DNA from: Chara braunii
Taxonomy: Eukaryota > Streptophyta > Charophyceae > Charales > Characeae
NCBI GenBank assembly: GCA_003427395.1
Contig: BFEA01000918.1
Coordinates: 263,847-304,396 of the forward strand
Direction of reading: 5' to 3'
Length of the DNA stretch: 40,550 bases
Part shown: positions 1 through 10,021 of the stretch, piece after piece
How positions within the stretch are numbered: position 1 is the first letter of the stretch
How the letters are laid out: every line of letters starts with the position of its first letter
Notes under the pieces: generated by a model
What the model saw: only the letters and a program-made list of their open reading frames with translations
Databases searched by the model: none
What the model was told of the DNA's origin: nothing
Translations under genes and position numbers: made by a program

Positions 1-1130
1 GGATTGGCATCTTACTATCGTAAGTTTGTACCTCGTTTTTCTATCATTGCGCGACCCCTGTCTCGACTAACTAGTAAGAATGTGTCCTATGTTTGGAATG
101 ATGATTGCACGAGTGCTTTCCAAGCACTCAAAGATGCGTTGGTGAGTTACCCGGTGCTACGCATTGCAGATCCTAAGCTAACATTCGTAGTTACTACGGA
201 TGCNAGCCAATACGGGATTGGTGCAGTGCTGCAGCAGGATGACGGCAACGGCTTGAGACAGCTTGAGTTCTATAGCAAGCGTATGCCCAGCGAAAAGGTA
301 GCCGCGTCCACCTACATGCGCGAGCTCTACGCTTTGCGCATGGCGTTGGATCACTGGAAGCACTATCTTTTGGGGCGCCACTTCAAAGTGTTCTCAGATC
401 ACGAGACTTTGAAGTGGANCAAACAGCAGAACACCCTGTCCCCTACTTTGCTTCGCTGGTTTCATGAAATTGACATTTTTGACTTTGAACTCAAACACAA
501 GAAAGGCTGCTACAACCGAGTTGCCGACGCATTGTCTCGTCATCCGGAGCACTTGACATGCCTGGTCAAGTCCTACGACCTCCGCCCCAAGNTGAGGGAG
601 GAACTCGTGGAGCACACCGCCAAGGATACGGAGCTCGGCCCCATCCTTGAGCGGCTGCGGATTGATCCAAGCAGTCAATCTGATTTTCATGAGCACGAGG
701 GTCTGATCTTTCGCCGTTATGAAAAGCACGATCGTTTGTGTGTGCCTAACCATGAACCTCTCCGAACACACTTCTTGGATGTGGCTCATGGGCACAGCNG
801 ACATTTNGGAATTGCAAAGACGTACGCTAACTTGTTGCGACAGTTTGATTGGCCTGGTATNAAGGGGGCTNTTGAAAAGTTTGTGAATGAATGCCAAACC
901 TGTCAACGGACGAAGCCATGCCGACAAAAGCCCATGGGGCTGCTCACTCCTCTTCCCATTCCGGATGGCCCCGGGAAGTCTATCTCCGTCGACTTTACCG
1001 ATATGGGAAAGGACAGCAAGAATGGAAATTCGCAAGTGATGGTGATCGTTGACAGATTCTCGAAATTTCTCAACATCATTCCCCTACCACCTCACGCCCC
1101 CACAGACCTTGTGATTCGCGAGTTTGTTTA
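1..1130 (+). pseudogene. Ty3/gypsy retrotransposon pol fragment (RT end, RNase H, integrase start)
   Basis: An open frame enters from the window edge. It begins with the YYRKFV motif that follows the reverse transcriptase palm in Ty3/gypsy Pol. An RNase H domain follows, with the acidic residues visible at TD (about 199), YMRELYAL (about 316), FSDHETLKW (about 400) and the closing NRVADALSR (about 520). The integrase zinc finger (H...H...CQTC) lies near 780-905, and the integrase core opens with VDFTD and VIVDRFSKF (about 985-1065). The core then stops: the second and third catalytic acidic residues and the chromodomain/LTR are absent, because the frame passes into LINE sequence near 1110-1150. 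Five or more ambiguous bases lie in it. The known family role is copying and integrating an LTR element, but this is a truncated relic. The exact junction is uncertain. Confidence 0.9.
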
Positions 1131-4100
1131 TTGGACGGCAGTTAGAAAAAGAGCCCTATCTGAACTAGATAATTTAGAAATAGCTGAACACGAAAAATGG
1201 AAAGACTGGCTTCACTTAAAAGGCATTATTTCCAATGACAGAATGAATAAGGAAACCTTTCGGAGGTTGCTGATGCAGAAAACCAAACCACTAATCAGAG
1301 AATTAGCTCACCCGTTTGTGAGCTCAGCCCCTACTAAGTCTGATCCACAGGGCATGTGTGAGTATGCGCAGCTGTATTTCCAAGATATATTGACCACAAG
1401 AAGACCCCTGGACTCGTTTTCTACAGACTTAAGGGAAAATTCTGCCTTTTGGGCCAGATCAACTGCCCGGCTTCCTATAGAAGGGAGGTTGGACCTAGAT
1501 CGGCCATTTACAGTGGAAGAGGTCAAACATGCAGCCGAACAAATGGCATCCGGGAAATGCCCTGGCTCGGATGGCTTGCCTGTCAAAGTCTATATCGCCT
1601 TATGGGAGACCATAGGACCATTGCTGGTTGAAATTTATAATGGGGTTTTGACATGCAGTAGTCTCTCTAAAGGCATGCAACAAGGAATCATAACCCTATT
1701 ATATAAAAAAGACGATAAGTTGGATATTAAAAATTGGAGACCAATTTCCCTATTGAATGTTTTCTTATAAAATCCTCGCCAAAGCTCTAGCCTTACGCCT
1801 AGCTCCCTACCTCCCAGCGCTTACAGGGTCAGATCAAGGCGCTTTTGTTAAACACAGATCCATAATGGATAACATTGCAGCCACCATTCAAGCCTTGGAG
1901 GTCATCGCACGAGAGGAAAGAAATGTAGCAGTCCTCCTCATCGACATGGAAAAAGCCTATGATAAAATAGGCTGGGCTTTTGTAGGACCCAACTTCAGCA
2001 GGTGGGTTTCAGTTATGTATTCTACCTCGACGGAAATGGTGTCAGTTAATAACCAACTGTCAGATGAGTTTAATCTTTCTCGGTCACTGCGCCAAGGCTG
2101 TCCTCTCTCTCCTCTCCTGTTTGTAATCCATCTTGAGATACAGTTGGATAACATTAGAAACAATAATGCGATTACAGGCTTGGAGGTACACAATGAATAT
2201 CAATGGAAAGGAGGAGCGCTCGCGGATGACTTAGCTATCGCGTGTTTGAATGAAAGAAGAACATTGTGTGCTTTACGTAGAGTTTTAGATGACTATACTA
2301 TACTATCTGAGGCCTCTATGAATTTGAATAAGTCAGTCTATTTTTTGCCTGCTCAATTCCAACTTCAAGTGGACTGGGGTATGAGACGGATAGATTCTGA
2401 AGACTCAGATCGTTATTTGGGTGTCCAAGTGTCCTTATCTGATAATTCAATGCTTCGGGACCAATTGCTGGAAGAAAAAGTGTGCAGAAGAATCTCCAAA
2501 TGGGAATGCACGAGGCACCTTTCCTTGCTGGGTCGGGCTACGGTAATATCGGCATCAGCCTTCTCAGTGCTATGGTATCCTCTGCAACTGCATGTCCTCG
2601 GGAATCATGCGTATAAACAGATTAGGAGGGTTGCAGCAAGATTTTAATGGAAACCAGAAGCCGAGGAGGGCGAGGGTTTCCTCTCCAAAGTTGCTTGGGA
2701 CTGTATTACTTTTCCTAGAGAACAAGGGGGATTTGGCATTCCTGATCCCAAACGTCAGAATATTGCCCTATTAGCGAAATGGCCTGTTAAAGCTTTACTG
2801 GCAGACAACAAGCACGCTTGGATTTGGTTGGCTGAGTACATCCTGTCGGAAGAATGGAATCTGAAGAATCCATCTGATGTGTGGGGTTGCCTATATATAC
2901 AGTCCTATTGTAGTAAAAGGCCAAAGTCTAATTTTTGGCGAGGAATCCTCTATGCGTGGTCCAAACTCCTACCTGTCTATCGAGTTCATCCGCCCTCCTG
3001 GGAGGAGGTGGCGATGCAGCCAATCTTTGAGAACCCTCTGCTGTGTGGCCCAGATGGATTGCCCTTTTCTGCCCACGATGGCCCAGGGAATTTTGGGAGG
3101 GCGTGGATAGAGAGAGGAATGCTCAAATTGGGAGATCTGTGGGAGAAGGAATCTTGGGACTGGCGCAGTGAAGTCTCAGTAAGGAACCAATTACGATGGC
3201 TGAGATCAGTGGAGGATCGACTGGCAGATATTCAAAACTCAGTACCTCCTGATTGGATGGATACTTTGCGTTCTCGTCGTACTACCAATACCTGGTTGAA
3301 AGTGAAAGTGGTAGAGGTATTCCTACCTTTTGGAAAGTGATGGAGCAGCTGAGCGATTATAGCTGCAAGGTAGAAGTTTGGACAGCCTCAGTCACAACTC
3401 CCTACACCAGAACACTCTGCTTCAAAGAAACAATATGGGTAAGCAATACTACAGGGTTGAGTCAGCTTTTAGTGGATGAGTTAAGTCAGGATGTAGAGGG
3501 GAATAGAGGTCCGCACCAGGCTAGTACTACAGGATGTCCGTCACGGCCACCGGTGAAGTTGGTGGCAGGGGGTAGAACAGTATCAGAGATTACTGTACAC
3601 CCCGGACTGATTGGCTGGCTGGATTCTGAAACTTAAAAACTGATTAGCCTGAACGAGTATTCGCCTAAAAAAGGTGTAGCCTTACAACAGCTGAAAATAA
3701 AGCAGAAACCAGTGGATGTTGTTATTAGACGACGTGAGGAACAGCAAATGAGTACAGTAAAGGGAAAAGACTTACTTGTACATTGGCGGCAGCTTAAAGG
3801 ACTGCCATCTCAAAAACAGGCAAGTATTCTGCTGTTGCAATCGCTGTTGGTAACAGCATCAGCAGTCTGGTTGGGAGCTAAAGGGATGGATATCAGTTCA
3901 CCTTTGGTTCTCCTGTCCCTTAGCGTTCAGAGTATGGAAATGGTGGGAGAAATATTGGAAGGAAATCACCAAGGACATTTTTCCTTGGGATGAGCAATGG
4001 GTGTTATCCGGCATACTCCCAGCCAATGTTAGTCCCAATATAGGCTGGGGGTATGTAGCACAAGTGATCAGGGGAATTATATTTGGTGCCCTGTGGAAGG

Positions 4101-4333
4101 ACCGGAACGACCAGGTTTTTCGGGAGTGTCACCTCTCAGAGAAAGATAATATTGAGAAGGTGAAGAACGATATTAGACACACCATCATTGCGGACTGGAG
4201 AAGAAAGACGAAGTATAGGCAAGCTCCTAAGGCAGTTTGTTGGTTTTCTAAGACGTGGGGTCTAAATGCACGTTTGGTCGTGTTTAGACCAGATGGATGT
4301 TTCAAATTTCCTGCTTGGCTTACGAAAGAATGA
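1131..4333 (+). pseudogene. LINE ORF2 reverse transcriptase relic, frameshifted
   Basis: The family enzyme is the LINE reverse transcriptase that copies RNA at a nicked target. Frame 1 carries the segment ending WRPISLLNV (about 1736-1762). The reading then shifts to frame 2 with YKILAKALA, the 'GAFVKHRSI' motif and LIDMEKAYDKI (about 1940-1970). The catalytic ADD triplet is at 2222-2230. Residues between WAFV and WVSVMY look deleted compared with usual LINE RTs. An in-frame TAA at 2645-2647 interrupts FxW, after which frame 2 continues with GGFGIPD and ALLAKW to 3340. Further shifts follow, and the C-terminal HLWFSCPLAFRVWKWW motif (about 3891-3940) leads to a final stop at 4333. The cysteines that should precede this motif are not recognisable. 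Broken and not functional. Confidence 0.85.
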
Positions 4334-4669
4334 AGTCGAATTTTAGACTTCAGGCAGAATGGTTTTCCTTTAGTTGAGTGCCTTCTCTGAGGTTTAAATA
4401 GAGGTTAGATTAAGTACGAAGTTCTTCATACATTTTGGTTCTTGATAAGCGTAGGATTAGGTATTAGGTAGCACAGTTATTCTGTGGTTATAGAGTTTGG
4501 GGTTGACTTTAGTTGGTCCTCAGAGTGGGTATTTTGGCTCTCTTAGTATGACTTTGAGTCCAAGGAGACTTAAGCTAAACCGGCTGATGCTGCCGGGATA
4601 ACTCTGGGTTGAATTGTGAGGTCCCCGGCCACATATAATGAAATTTGGAATACAAGAAAATACATTCCC

Positions 4670-4698
<29 letters not shown>
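4670..4698 (+). repeat. Poly(A) tail of the LINE
   Basis: A run of 29 A closes the LINE 3' untranslated region, as expected for target-primed reverse transcription. Confidence 0.8.
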
Positions 4699-4700
<2 letters not shown>

Positions 4701-5306
4701 AAGGGCCTTACCGGTTCATGAATCTGGCGCAAAGACAGCACCAAATTCTTGAACCCGTAAAAACAGGCCCAGGGAGATGTGGCCACGGCGCGAAGCCGCC
4801 TTTCACCCAGTCTGAAGACGGTTTTGGCCGAACCAAACGGCCGAGTTTTGGGTGCCCAAAACCGAGAAGGCCCTGAGGCCAGAGGCCTAGGGGTCCTTTG
4901 CTGTGAAACTGGGCAAAAGGTGGTATTTTGCTGGCAAACTACGGGAACCCGATAAAGCTGCAACGGAACCTCTATTTATTTTTGCAAAGGAAACTTCGAA
5001 CGGACGACATTTTTGCTGCCAAACTTGGAAAGGAGCAATATTTTTGCTATTAACCCTTTATTTTTTTATTTTTATTTTGGAAAACAGCATTGTTTCATTA
5101 AACGGCAAAAGGAGGCCGGGAATCCCTCCACATCTCAAACGAGGGTGTAGTGTCCCTAACTGGAATCCGGGTCCAGTGTCCCCTATACCTTCTGACATAT
5201 CTGCTATTTACACATCAGAAAAAGAGGGGGTAATAGACAACTATTCCTACTCCTTATCCCTGTTCTTACGATTGAGAATGTCGGGGAGCTTTCTACCAAT
5301 TATCCC
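4699..5306. other. Intergenic; no gene seen
   Basis: No coding potential is convincing. Short imperfect repeats of TTTTGCTGSCAAACT occur near 4926 and 5010, with a related TTTTTGCTAT near 5041, inside an AT-rich tract. I recognise no family. Confidence 0.5.
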
Positions 5307-5393
5307 AATTACTGGCCACCAATTTGGCAGCACCACGTGGCGGCCCTATCTCCCTCCGTGCGCTCTCGTTTCGTCGTCCTAATCACGCGCGAA
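5307..5393 (+). repeat. Repeat shared with 26418-26504 (possible outer edge of the duplication)
   Basis: About 87 bp beginning AATTACTG and containing CCACGTGGCGGCCCTAT and CCGTGCGCT is closely similar to 26418-26504 on the same strand. Both copies lie about 0.9-1.4 kb upstream of the clear start of the two duplication units. They may be the true left edge of the duplication, with the intervening DNA diverged or replaced, or a separate dispersed repeat. Confidence 0.7.
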
Positions 5394-6177
5394 TGACCGT
5401 CTACAGTACTATTTTTGGGATATCATGGGTGTATCTTTCCACATTCTATCGGAAGATGCGCATTCCATTTCGCCCACTCGGTGACTTGGTGAGTAGTGAG
5501 GGGCGGCGCTTTTTCCGCACGTCGTCCAACCCCTACTGTTAGGGGCAGAGGCCCCATCCCCCCTCCCCCAACGGTGCAGGCGGCTGATTTGGAACCGTAG
5601 ATCATTCCCGGCCGTCGATTGCCCTACCATGCCCATGCCATCCATCATCGGATTTTGCCTCGAGTCCAACAACAACATCACTGTCAACTGCTCGTCTGCA
5701 GCGGGAAGTGAATTCATTTCGGACATCTGCCCGGTATGGTTTCAGTCATGTAGGAAGAGAGAGACCCTTAGGGTGAAATGAGCGGAGAAGACTACCCGTT
5801 GGGAGAATTCTGTCTTCCCCTGAAATAGAACGTGCGGTCATTGTCGTTTGTGTATTTGGGGCAATATGAAGTCTAGATACAGCGATGATGGCCGTACGAC
5901 AGATGTGGGGGAGGATGGTAGTGAGATGAATGCAAGACCAGTGGGAGAGGTATTGCAGAAGCGTTAGTTTTCTGTATAATCGTTCTGATTAATTAATGAC
6001 GGGACGAATTCTGTCCTTGTTGAGTGCCTAGGTCCTGTGAAGCTCTATTAATCTTCTTCTTCTTTTTTTTTGGGGGGGGGCGTGGGGGTGGGGGAAGGGA
6101 AAACGTGAAAAAATGATGCTGGCCATCATCGTTATTATCTGAGTGAAATGATCTACCACCCCAAGCTACATCTCATC
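5394..6177. other. Intergenic; nothing recognised
   Basis: There are no supported genes. A T/G homopolymer stretch (about 6059-6080) and low-complexity purine runs are the only structure seen. Confidence 0.4.
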
Positions 6178-7317
6178 TCAACAGGAAAGTGTGGAATTCA
6201 TAAGTGTGGGAGAGGAGAGAGATGGAAAGTGTCAGACAAGATCTTAAGCTTTGCGTTTACTATTTTCCTTCCTTTTTTTTTGAAAGGCTAGTACGTTGGA
6301 GTCACACCCAACTTCATTCAGAATATTAGTCTGAATAGGCAACTTTAGCAAATTAGCAGTTCCCGAAATTGTGAGCCCAAAAAAAAAGGCGACCCTAAAT
6401 CTGCTTCTGGTGGGTTTTCTGTATTTGCAGGAGGTGATGGCACTGATGGGAGCTCCACGACTTCTACCTGTGGAGAGAGAATGGCCTTGATGTAGGTATT
6501 GGGTTTATTGCCCTGTGTGATTTTTCAGCGAGGGGGTTGATTAAAGAAAGGAAAGAGAGGTGAGATGGAGAGTGGGCAAAGGCCTTGATGTATTTAGTGG
6601 GTTTATCCCCCTGTGTGACTTTTCAGAGAAGGGGTTGATTAAAGAAAGGAAGGAGAGTTGAGCTTGCGAGAGGGCAAAGGCCGGTGAGGGTGTGAGGCTG
6701 TGCCTCGGTGCGAGTAAGTGCGTGACACGCAGAGAGAGCTTGTATTGGCTGTACAATGAACTTCTTTTCAGTATTCACATGGGGAGAGTGTGCTTTAGGA
6801 AATTAGCTTCCTTCGACTTCTGTGTTTCTGTCTCTCATTGGCAATGACCATTTTCTTTCCCGTTCTAGTACTTAGAGCACAGCCACTGCTCGTACCCGAA
6901 AACAATTCAACAGTGAATGCACTCCCGATAGGGCACTTCTTGGGGGTGGCCATATCCACCACCTTGTTTTTTTTTGTTTTGTTTTTTCCCAATGGAACTT
7001 AGATCATGGGAGTGGAAGCTACGTCCCAAGCCTGGGCAGAATTTATTCAACCATCTGCTCAGAAAAATTAAGCGCTGAAGCTTTCAGAACTGCTGAGGTC
7101 TCTTATGCTTTCTGACTACCCCCTGTTGCTTTCTGACTACCCCGCTTATGAGGGGAATTTTCAAGCTTAGAGTTCTTACACTTTGAGTAGAAATTGGCGC
7201 TTTTGGAAAAGTAGAAGCAAAGCCCTACTAAGTGAGGAAGTCATCGGAGAGTGCAGGGCAGGTAGGAATACAGAAGCACCAAGGTCGTCAGTGGGAGAGG
7301 AGTGCAAAACACGAACC
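6178..7317 (+). promoter_or_regulatory. Upstream region of gene A (putative promoter and 5' UTR)
   Basis: This non-coding stretch is conserved in order with 27858-28758 upstream of gene B, and its distal part is also found reversed at about 15360-15480. Conserved landmarks are GTACGTTGGAGTCACACCC (about 6291), AATTAGCAGTTCCCGAAAT (about 6350), a TTTGCAG acceptor-like site near 6425 and TGTGTGATTTTTCAG near 6515. The last two could be 3' splice sites of a 5' UTR intron, but no matching donor is clear. I see no reliable TATA box. The promoter role is inferred only from position and conservation. Confidence 0.45.
6483..6678 (+). repeat. 98-bp tandem duplication upstream of gene A
   Basis: GGCCTTGATGTA recurs at 6483 and 6581, and GGCAAAGGCC closes the second copy at about 6679, giving two adjacent units of 98 bp with a few differences. 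Gene B has one corresponding unit near 28150-28275, so the doubling is specific to unit A or was lost in unit B. Confidence 0.85.
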
Positions 7318-9954
7318 ATGGGTGATGGTCATGGCGAAGGGGAGGTGCAACTTGTGCCGATGTTCGGGAGAAAGGGACAAGACATTTTGCCAGGCGGTTG
7401 TAGTTGGTGGCTGTTTATCAATTTGCATCCTTGTGAGCCATGGCTCATATTCACACCTGATCGGAAATTACTTCTTCAAGTGTGGAACTATGAAGATGGG
7501 AAACAAGTGGCCTCCTGGGTAGTCCCTGGCGGTGTGAATGATTATGTTTTTGAAGCAGGATTCATCCCGCAGAAAGATAATTGGATTGTGTTGAGGCGCT
7601 GGAGAATATATGAAGTGTGTGAATGTCAAGGCTCAAACTTGCGGTGTCTAACGCAACTGCAAACTATTGAAAGTTACACAAACAGAATGGCTGTCCATCA
7701 GAGCCTCCCTTGCCTTTTGGCCGGTTTCGATCACAACGACTTTTTTCTGTGGCACTGGAGCGGCAAATGGGAGAAGACAAAGTTTGAAGGGCATAAGGCA
7801 GATGTAAGTGCATTGGTGTTTCATTCGACTGAGGCACAGATCTTTGCAAGTGCCTCAAAGGATAACATCATCAAAGTGTGGAATTTGGAGAGAAGGTCTA
7901 TTATTCAAACCCTGAGGGATAATGGTCAAGGGCTTCTCTGTCGGATGGGCTTCTGTCGTGGAGGGGAGAGATCACTTCTGATCACTTCCCACTGGGACGA
8001 CCCGAATGTACGGGTGTGGGACTACAAGAAGGGCACGTGCATTGCACGATGGAAAGCAGACGATAAATGCATCAAGGCGGCCTTCTTCCATCCGCACTTG
8101 CCGTACATAATGACTGCAGCAAGGGATGGACAGATTAAAGTTTGGAGTGACTCAAGCTACCAGCAAGTGTCCTCCTTTTCCTCTGAATTGGACGCTCAAA
8201 AGCTCGACATTGTCGGCAACATGATCCCAAGTAAACTTTCTAATAAGTTCATTCTTGCGGGTCAAGGTGAGTTCCGTGTCATGGAGGTGGAAATAGGGGA
8301 GGAAGACAATAACAACGAACAGCAAAAGCAAAAGGAGTCTCCTTGTGCAAAACACGTTCAAGCTTCTTCTTCATCAATTATGTCTGTTGCGGTCAATGAA
8401 GCAACAGCGGTATCAAGAAAGGCCATGGAAGAGATTGAACACACTGTCAAGGCGTTAGTCAAAGACAATCTCCAGTTTGAAGAGAGAATTAAGAAAGAGG
8501 TAGCGATAGTAGACGAGAACTGCAAAAAAGTAGTTGCGGGAGTGATGGCAGAGTATTGGGCAAAGGAGAGAATCCAAGCCGAGAGAGTGCAAGAACTGGA
8601 GAAAGAGATGCAAAGAATGACGGGGACATTTGGAGAGTCCAAACTGAGGATTCAGGAGGTGGAGAGACAAGCAGGGAGAGTGCAATGGATGGAGGAAGAG
8701 ATGCAAACAATGAGAGGGATAATTGAACAGTCCACACTGAGGATTCAGGAGGCGGAGAGACAAGCGCAAAGGCTCCAGCAGCTGGAGAAAGAGATGCAAA
8801 CAATGGCAGGGAGATTTGAAAAGTCCGAACTGAGGATTCAAGAGGTTGAGAGGAGACTGGATGGTGAGATCAGTGGGAGGAAGGCAGAAGAAGAATGCAG
8901 AGCTCGTTTATCTCAAAGGATCTGCAAGCTAGAGAACAAGTTACGAGAAGAGGTAGCCAAACTTGAAAGGGCGGAGGCCGCATCTCTAACACTCGCATCT
9001 AATGTTTGCACTGCCGACCCTCATCTGTTAAAGGAGTACTCCTTCAAGGAGCTGCAAGATGCAACTGATAATTTTGACGTGAAGCGGAAGTTTGGAGGCG
9101 GGGAACAGTTTGAAAATACTTACCTTGGGACACTACAAGATGGCAGTCTTGTTACGGTGAGAAAGGTGAGAGATGCACATGCAGAGCTGGAGACAGAGCT
9201 TGTGGACAGGGTGAGAACACTCCGCCATCCCCATCTCCTGACCTTGTTAGGAGTCTGTTACGAAGGGAGGTGTCTCGTCTACGAGCACATGGAGCGCGGG
9301 AGCTTAAAGGACTGGATCTCACATCATGATGAAGAAAATGCAGCAAGAGGGTTCCTGCCATGGTATGCCCGCTTTCGCGTAATGGCTGAGGTTGCTCGGG
9401 CACTGTGCTTCCTGCACTCAGTTCCATCTGCATCGGGTGGTCCCATCATACATCGGGCTATCAAGCCAGCAAGCATTTTGTTGTCTGACAGCTTTGTGGC
9501 AAAGATCTGCGGTGTAGACGAGGCGATTCTTGACACAGAGTCTTCTGGAGAGGTTGGGAGGAGGGGAACTCCGTTGCTTGTATCCACAGACAACAACTCC
9601 CACTACATTGCGCCAGATTATTTGCATCAACGAGTTCTTAGTGTCACTGAGAAGATGGACATCTATGCATTTGGCATCACCATCCTGGGGATGCTGACTG
9701 GAGATCTCTCGAACGCATTTGAAATTATCGAAGATGCAATTGAGGATGATGCAGCTTTCAAGAACGCTCTGGACCCCAATGCAGGCTGTTGGGATGTTCA
9801 CCTGGCTCACGAAGTCGCAAAGTTGGGGTTGCAATGCGCTAGTTTCAACAGACGCAGACGGCCAAACATGATGGAACCAGATGTAGGCATTCTGGCAATA
9901 CTTGACGGAGTTGCAAGGAAGGTTGACCTTGCACAGTCTGCAGAGGATGGATAG
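7318..9954 (+). CDS. COPI beta'-like WD40 propeller - coiled coil - RLK/Pelle-type pseudokinase (gene A)
   Basis: 878 residues in one exon. I chose ATG 7318 because it sits in a good context (ACCATGG), aligns with the only possible start of gene B, and the upstream open frame begins at TTG and is not conserved. Residues about 35-325 form a WD40 propeller resembling the N-terminal propeller of coatomer beta' (COPB2): NLHPCEPW at 35, FEGH at 156, FASAS..D then KVWNL, LITS..DD..VRVWDY, FHPHLPYIMTAA.DG.IKVW. Residues about 355-565 are charged coiled coil containing three 31-residue repeats (424-516). Residues 570-868 match an RLK/Pelle kinase fold (YSFKELQDATDNF, HPHLLTLLGVCY, IAPDYL, YAFGITILGMLTG, RRRRPNM). 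Catalytic residues are lost: HRD reads H-R-A (A714), DFG reads G-V-D (732-734), the VAIK lysine position is R615 (K616 follows), and the glycine loop is degenerate. Inferred to be a cytoplasmic non-catalytic scaffold. No signal peptide or membrane segment is apparent. Confidence 0.85.
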   Translation: MGDGHGEGEVQLVPMFGRKGQDILPGGCSWWLFINLHPCEPWLIFTPDRKLLLQVWNYEDGKQVASWVVPGGVNDYVFEAGFIPQKDNWIVLRRWRIYEVCECQGSNLRCLTQLQTIESYTNRMAVHQSLPCLLAGFDHNDFFLWHWSGKWEKTKFEGHKADVSALVFHSTEAQIFASASKDNIIKVWNLERRSIIQTLRDNGQGLLCRMGFCRGGERSLLITSHWDDPNVRVWDYKKGTCIARWKADDKCIKAAFFHPHLPYIMTAARDGQIKVWSDSSYQQVSSFSSELDAQKLDIVGNMIPSKLSNKFILAGQGEFRVMEVEIGEEDNNNEQQKQKESPCAKHVQASSSSIMSVAVNEATAVSRKAMEEIEHTVKALVKDNLQFEERIKKEVAIVDENCKKVVAGVMAEYWAKERIQAERVQELEKEMQRMTGTFGESKLRIQEVERQAGRVQWMEEEMQTMRGIIEQSTLRIQEAERQAQRLQQLEKEMQTMAGRFEKSELRIQEVERRLDGEISGRKAEEECRARLSQRICKLENKLREEVAKLERAEAASLTLASNVCTADPHLLKEYSFKELQDATDNFDVKRKFGGGEQFENTYLGTLQDGSLVTVRKVRDAHAELETELVDRVRTLRHPHLLTLLGVCYEGRCLVYEHMERGSLKDWISHHDEENAARGFLPWYARFRVMAEVARALCFLHSVPSASGGPIIHRAIKPASILLSDSFVAKICGVDEAILDTESSGEVGRRGTPLLVSTDNNSHYIAPDYLHQRVLSVTEKMDIYAFGITILGMLTGDLSNAFEIIEDAIEDDAAFKNALDPNAGCWDVHLAHEVAKLGLQCASFNRRRRPNMMEPDVGILAILDGVARKVDLAQSAEDG
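8587..8865 (+). repeat. Three 93-bp in-frame repeats encoding coiled coil, gene A
   Basis: Units 8587-8679, 8680-8772 and 8773-8865 each encode 31 residues with the pattern [VL]Q..E.EMQ.M......S.LRIQE.ER. The period is exact in all three. 31 is not a multiple of 7, so heptads would need one skip per repeat. Confidence 0.9.
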
Positions 9955-10016
9955 ACAAATTCTAGAGTAGTAGTGTGCACTGTTCACGACCCGGGTAGAG
10001 AAGGTCCGCCTAAAGT
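9955..10016 (+). other. Start of the 3' flank of gene A
   Basis: Non-coding sequence collinear with 31393-31462 of unit B, ending at the solo LTR target site. Confidence 0.6.
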
Positions 10017-10021
10017 GAATC
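10017..10021. repeat. Target-site duplication, left (GAATC)
   Basis: Direct copy of 11172-11176, immediately before the TG of the solo LTR. Confidence 0.85.

Larger units (their letters stand above)
1131..4698 (+). mobile_element. 5'-truncated LINE (L1-like non-LTR retrotransposon) with poly(A) tail
   Basis: This block carries ORF2-type sequence from the linker before the reverse transcriptase to the C-terminal zinc-binding region, then an untranslated stretch (4334-4669) and a run of A at 4670-4698. The apurinic endonuclease domain expected upstream is missing, as in 5'-truncated LINE insertions. I could not see a target-site duplication: sequence before 1131 does not recur after 4698. It may therefore not be a clean insertion into the gypsy element, and a deletion or template-switch junction is equally possible. 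It is degraded, so it should not move by itself. Confidence 0.85.

Noticed and set aside
1-1770. A single functional 588-residue polyprotein
   Set aside because: It joins parts of two different element classes and lacks the required remainder of both.
7183-7317. 45-codon N-terminal extension of gene A
   Set aside because: It begins with TTG, not ATG, and the corresponding region of gene B contains stops. ATG 7318 matches the gene B start.
8358-8841. Reverse-strand frames within gene A with regular periodic residues
   Set aside because: They are shadows of the 93-bp coiled-coil repeats. The forward frame carries the conserved domains.
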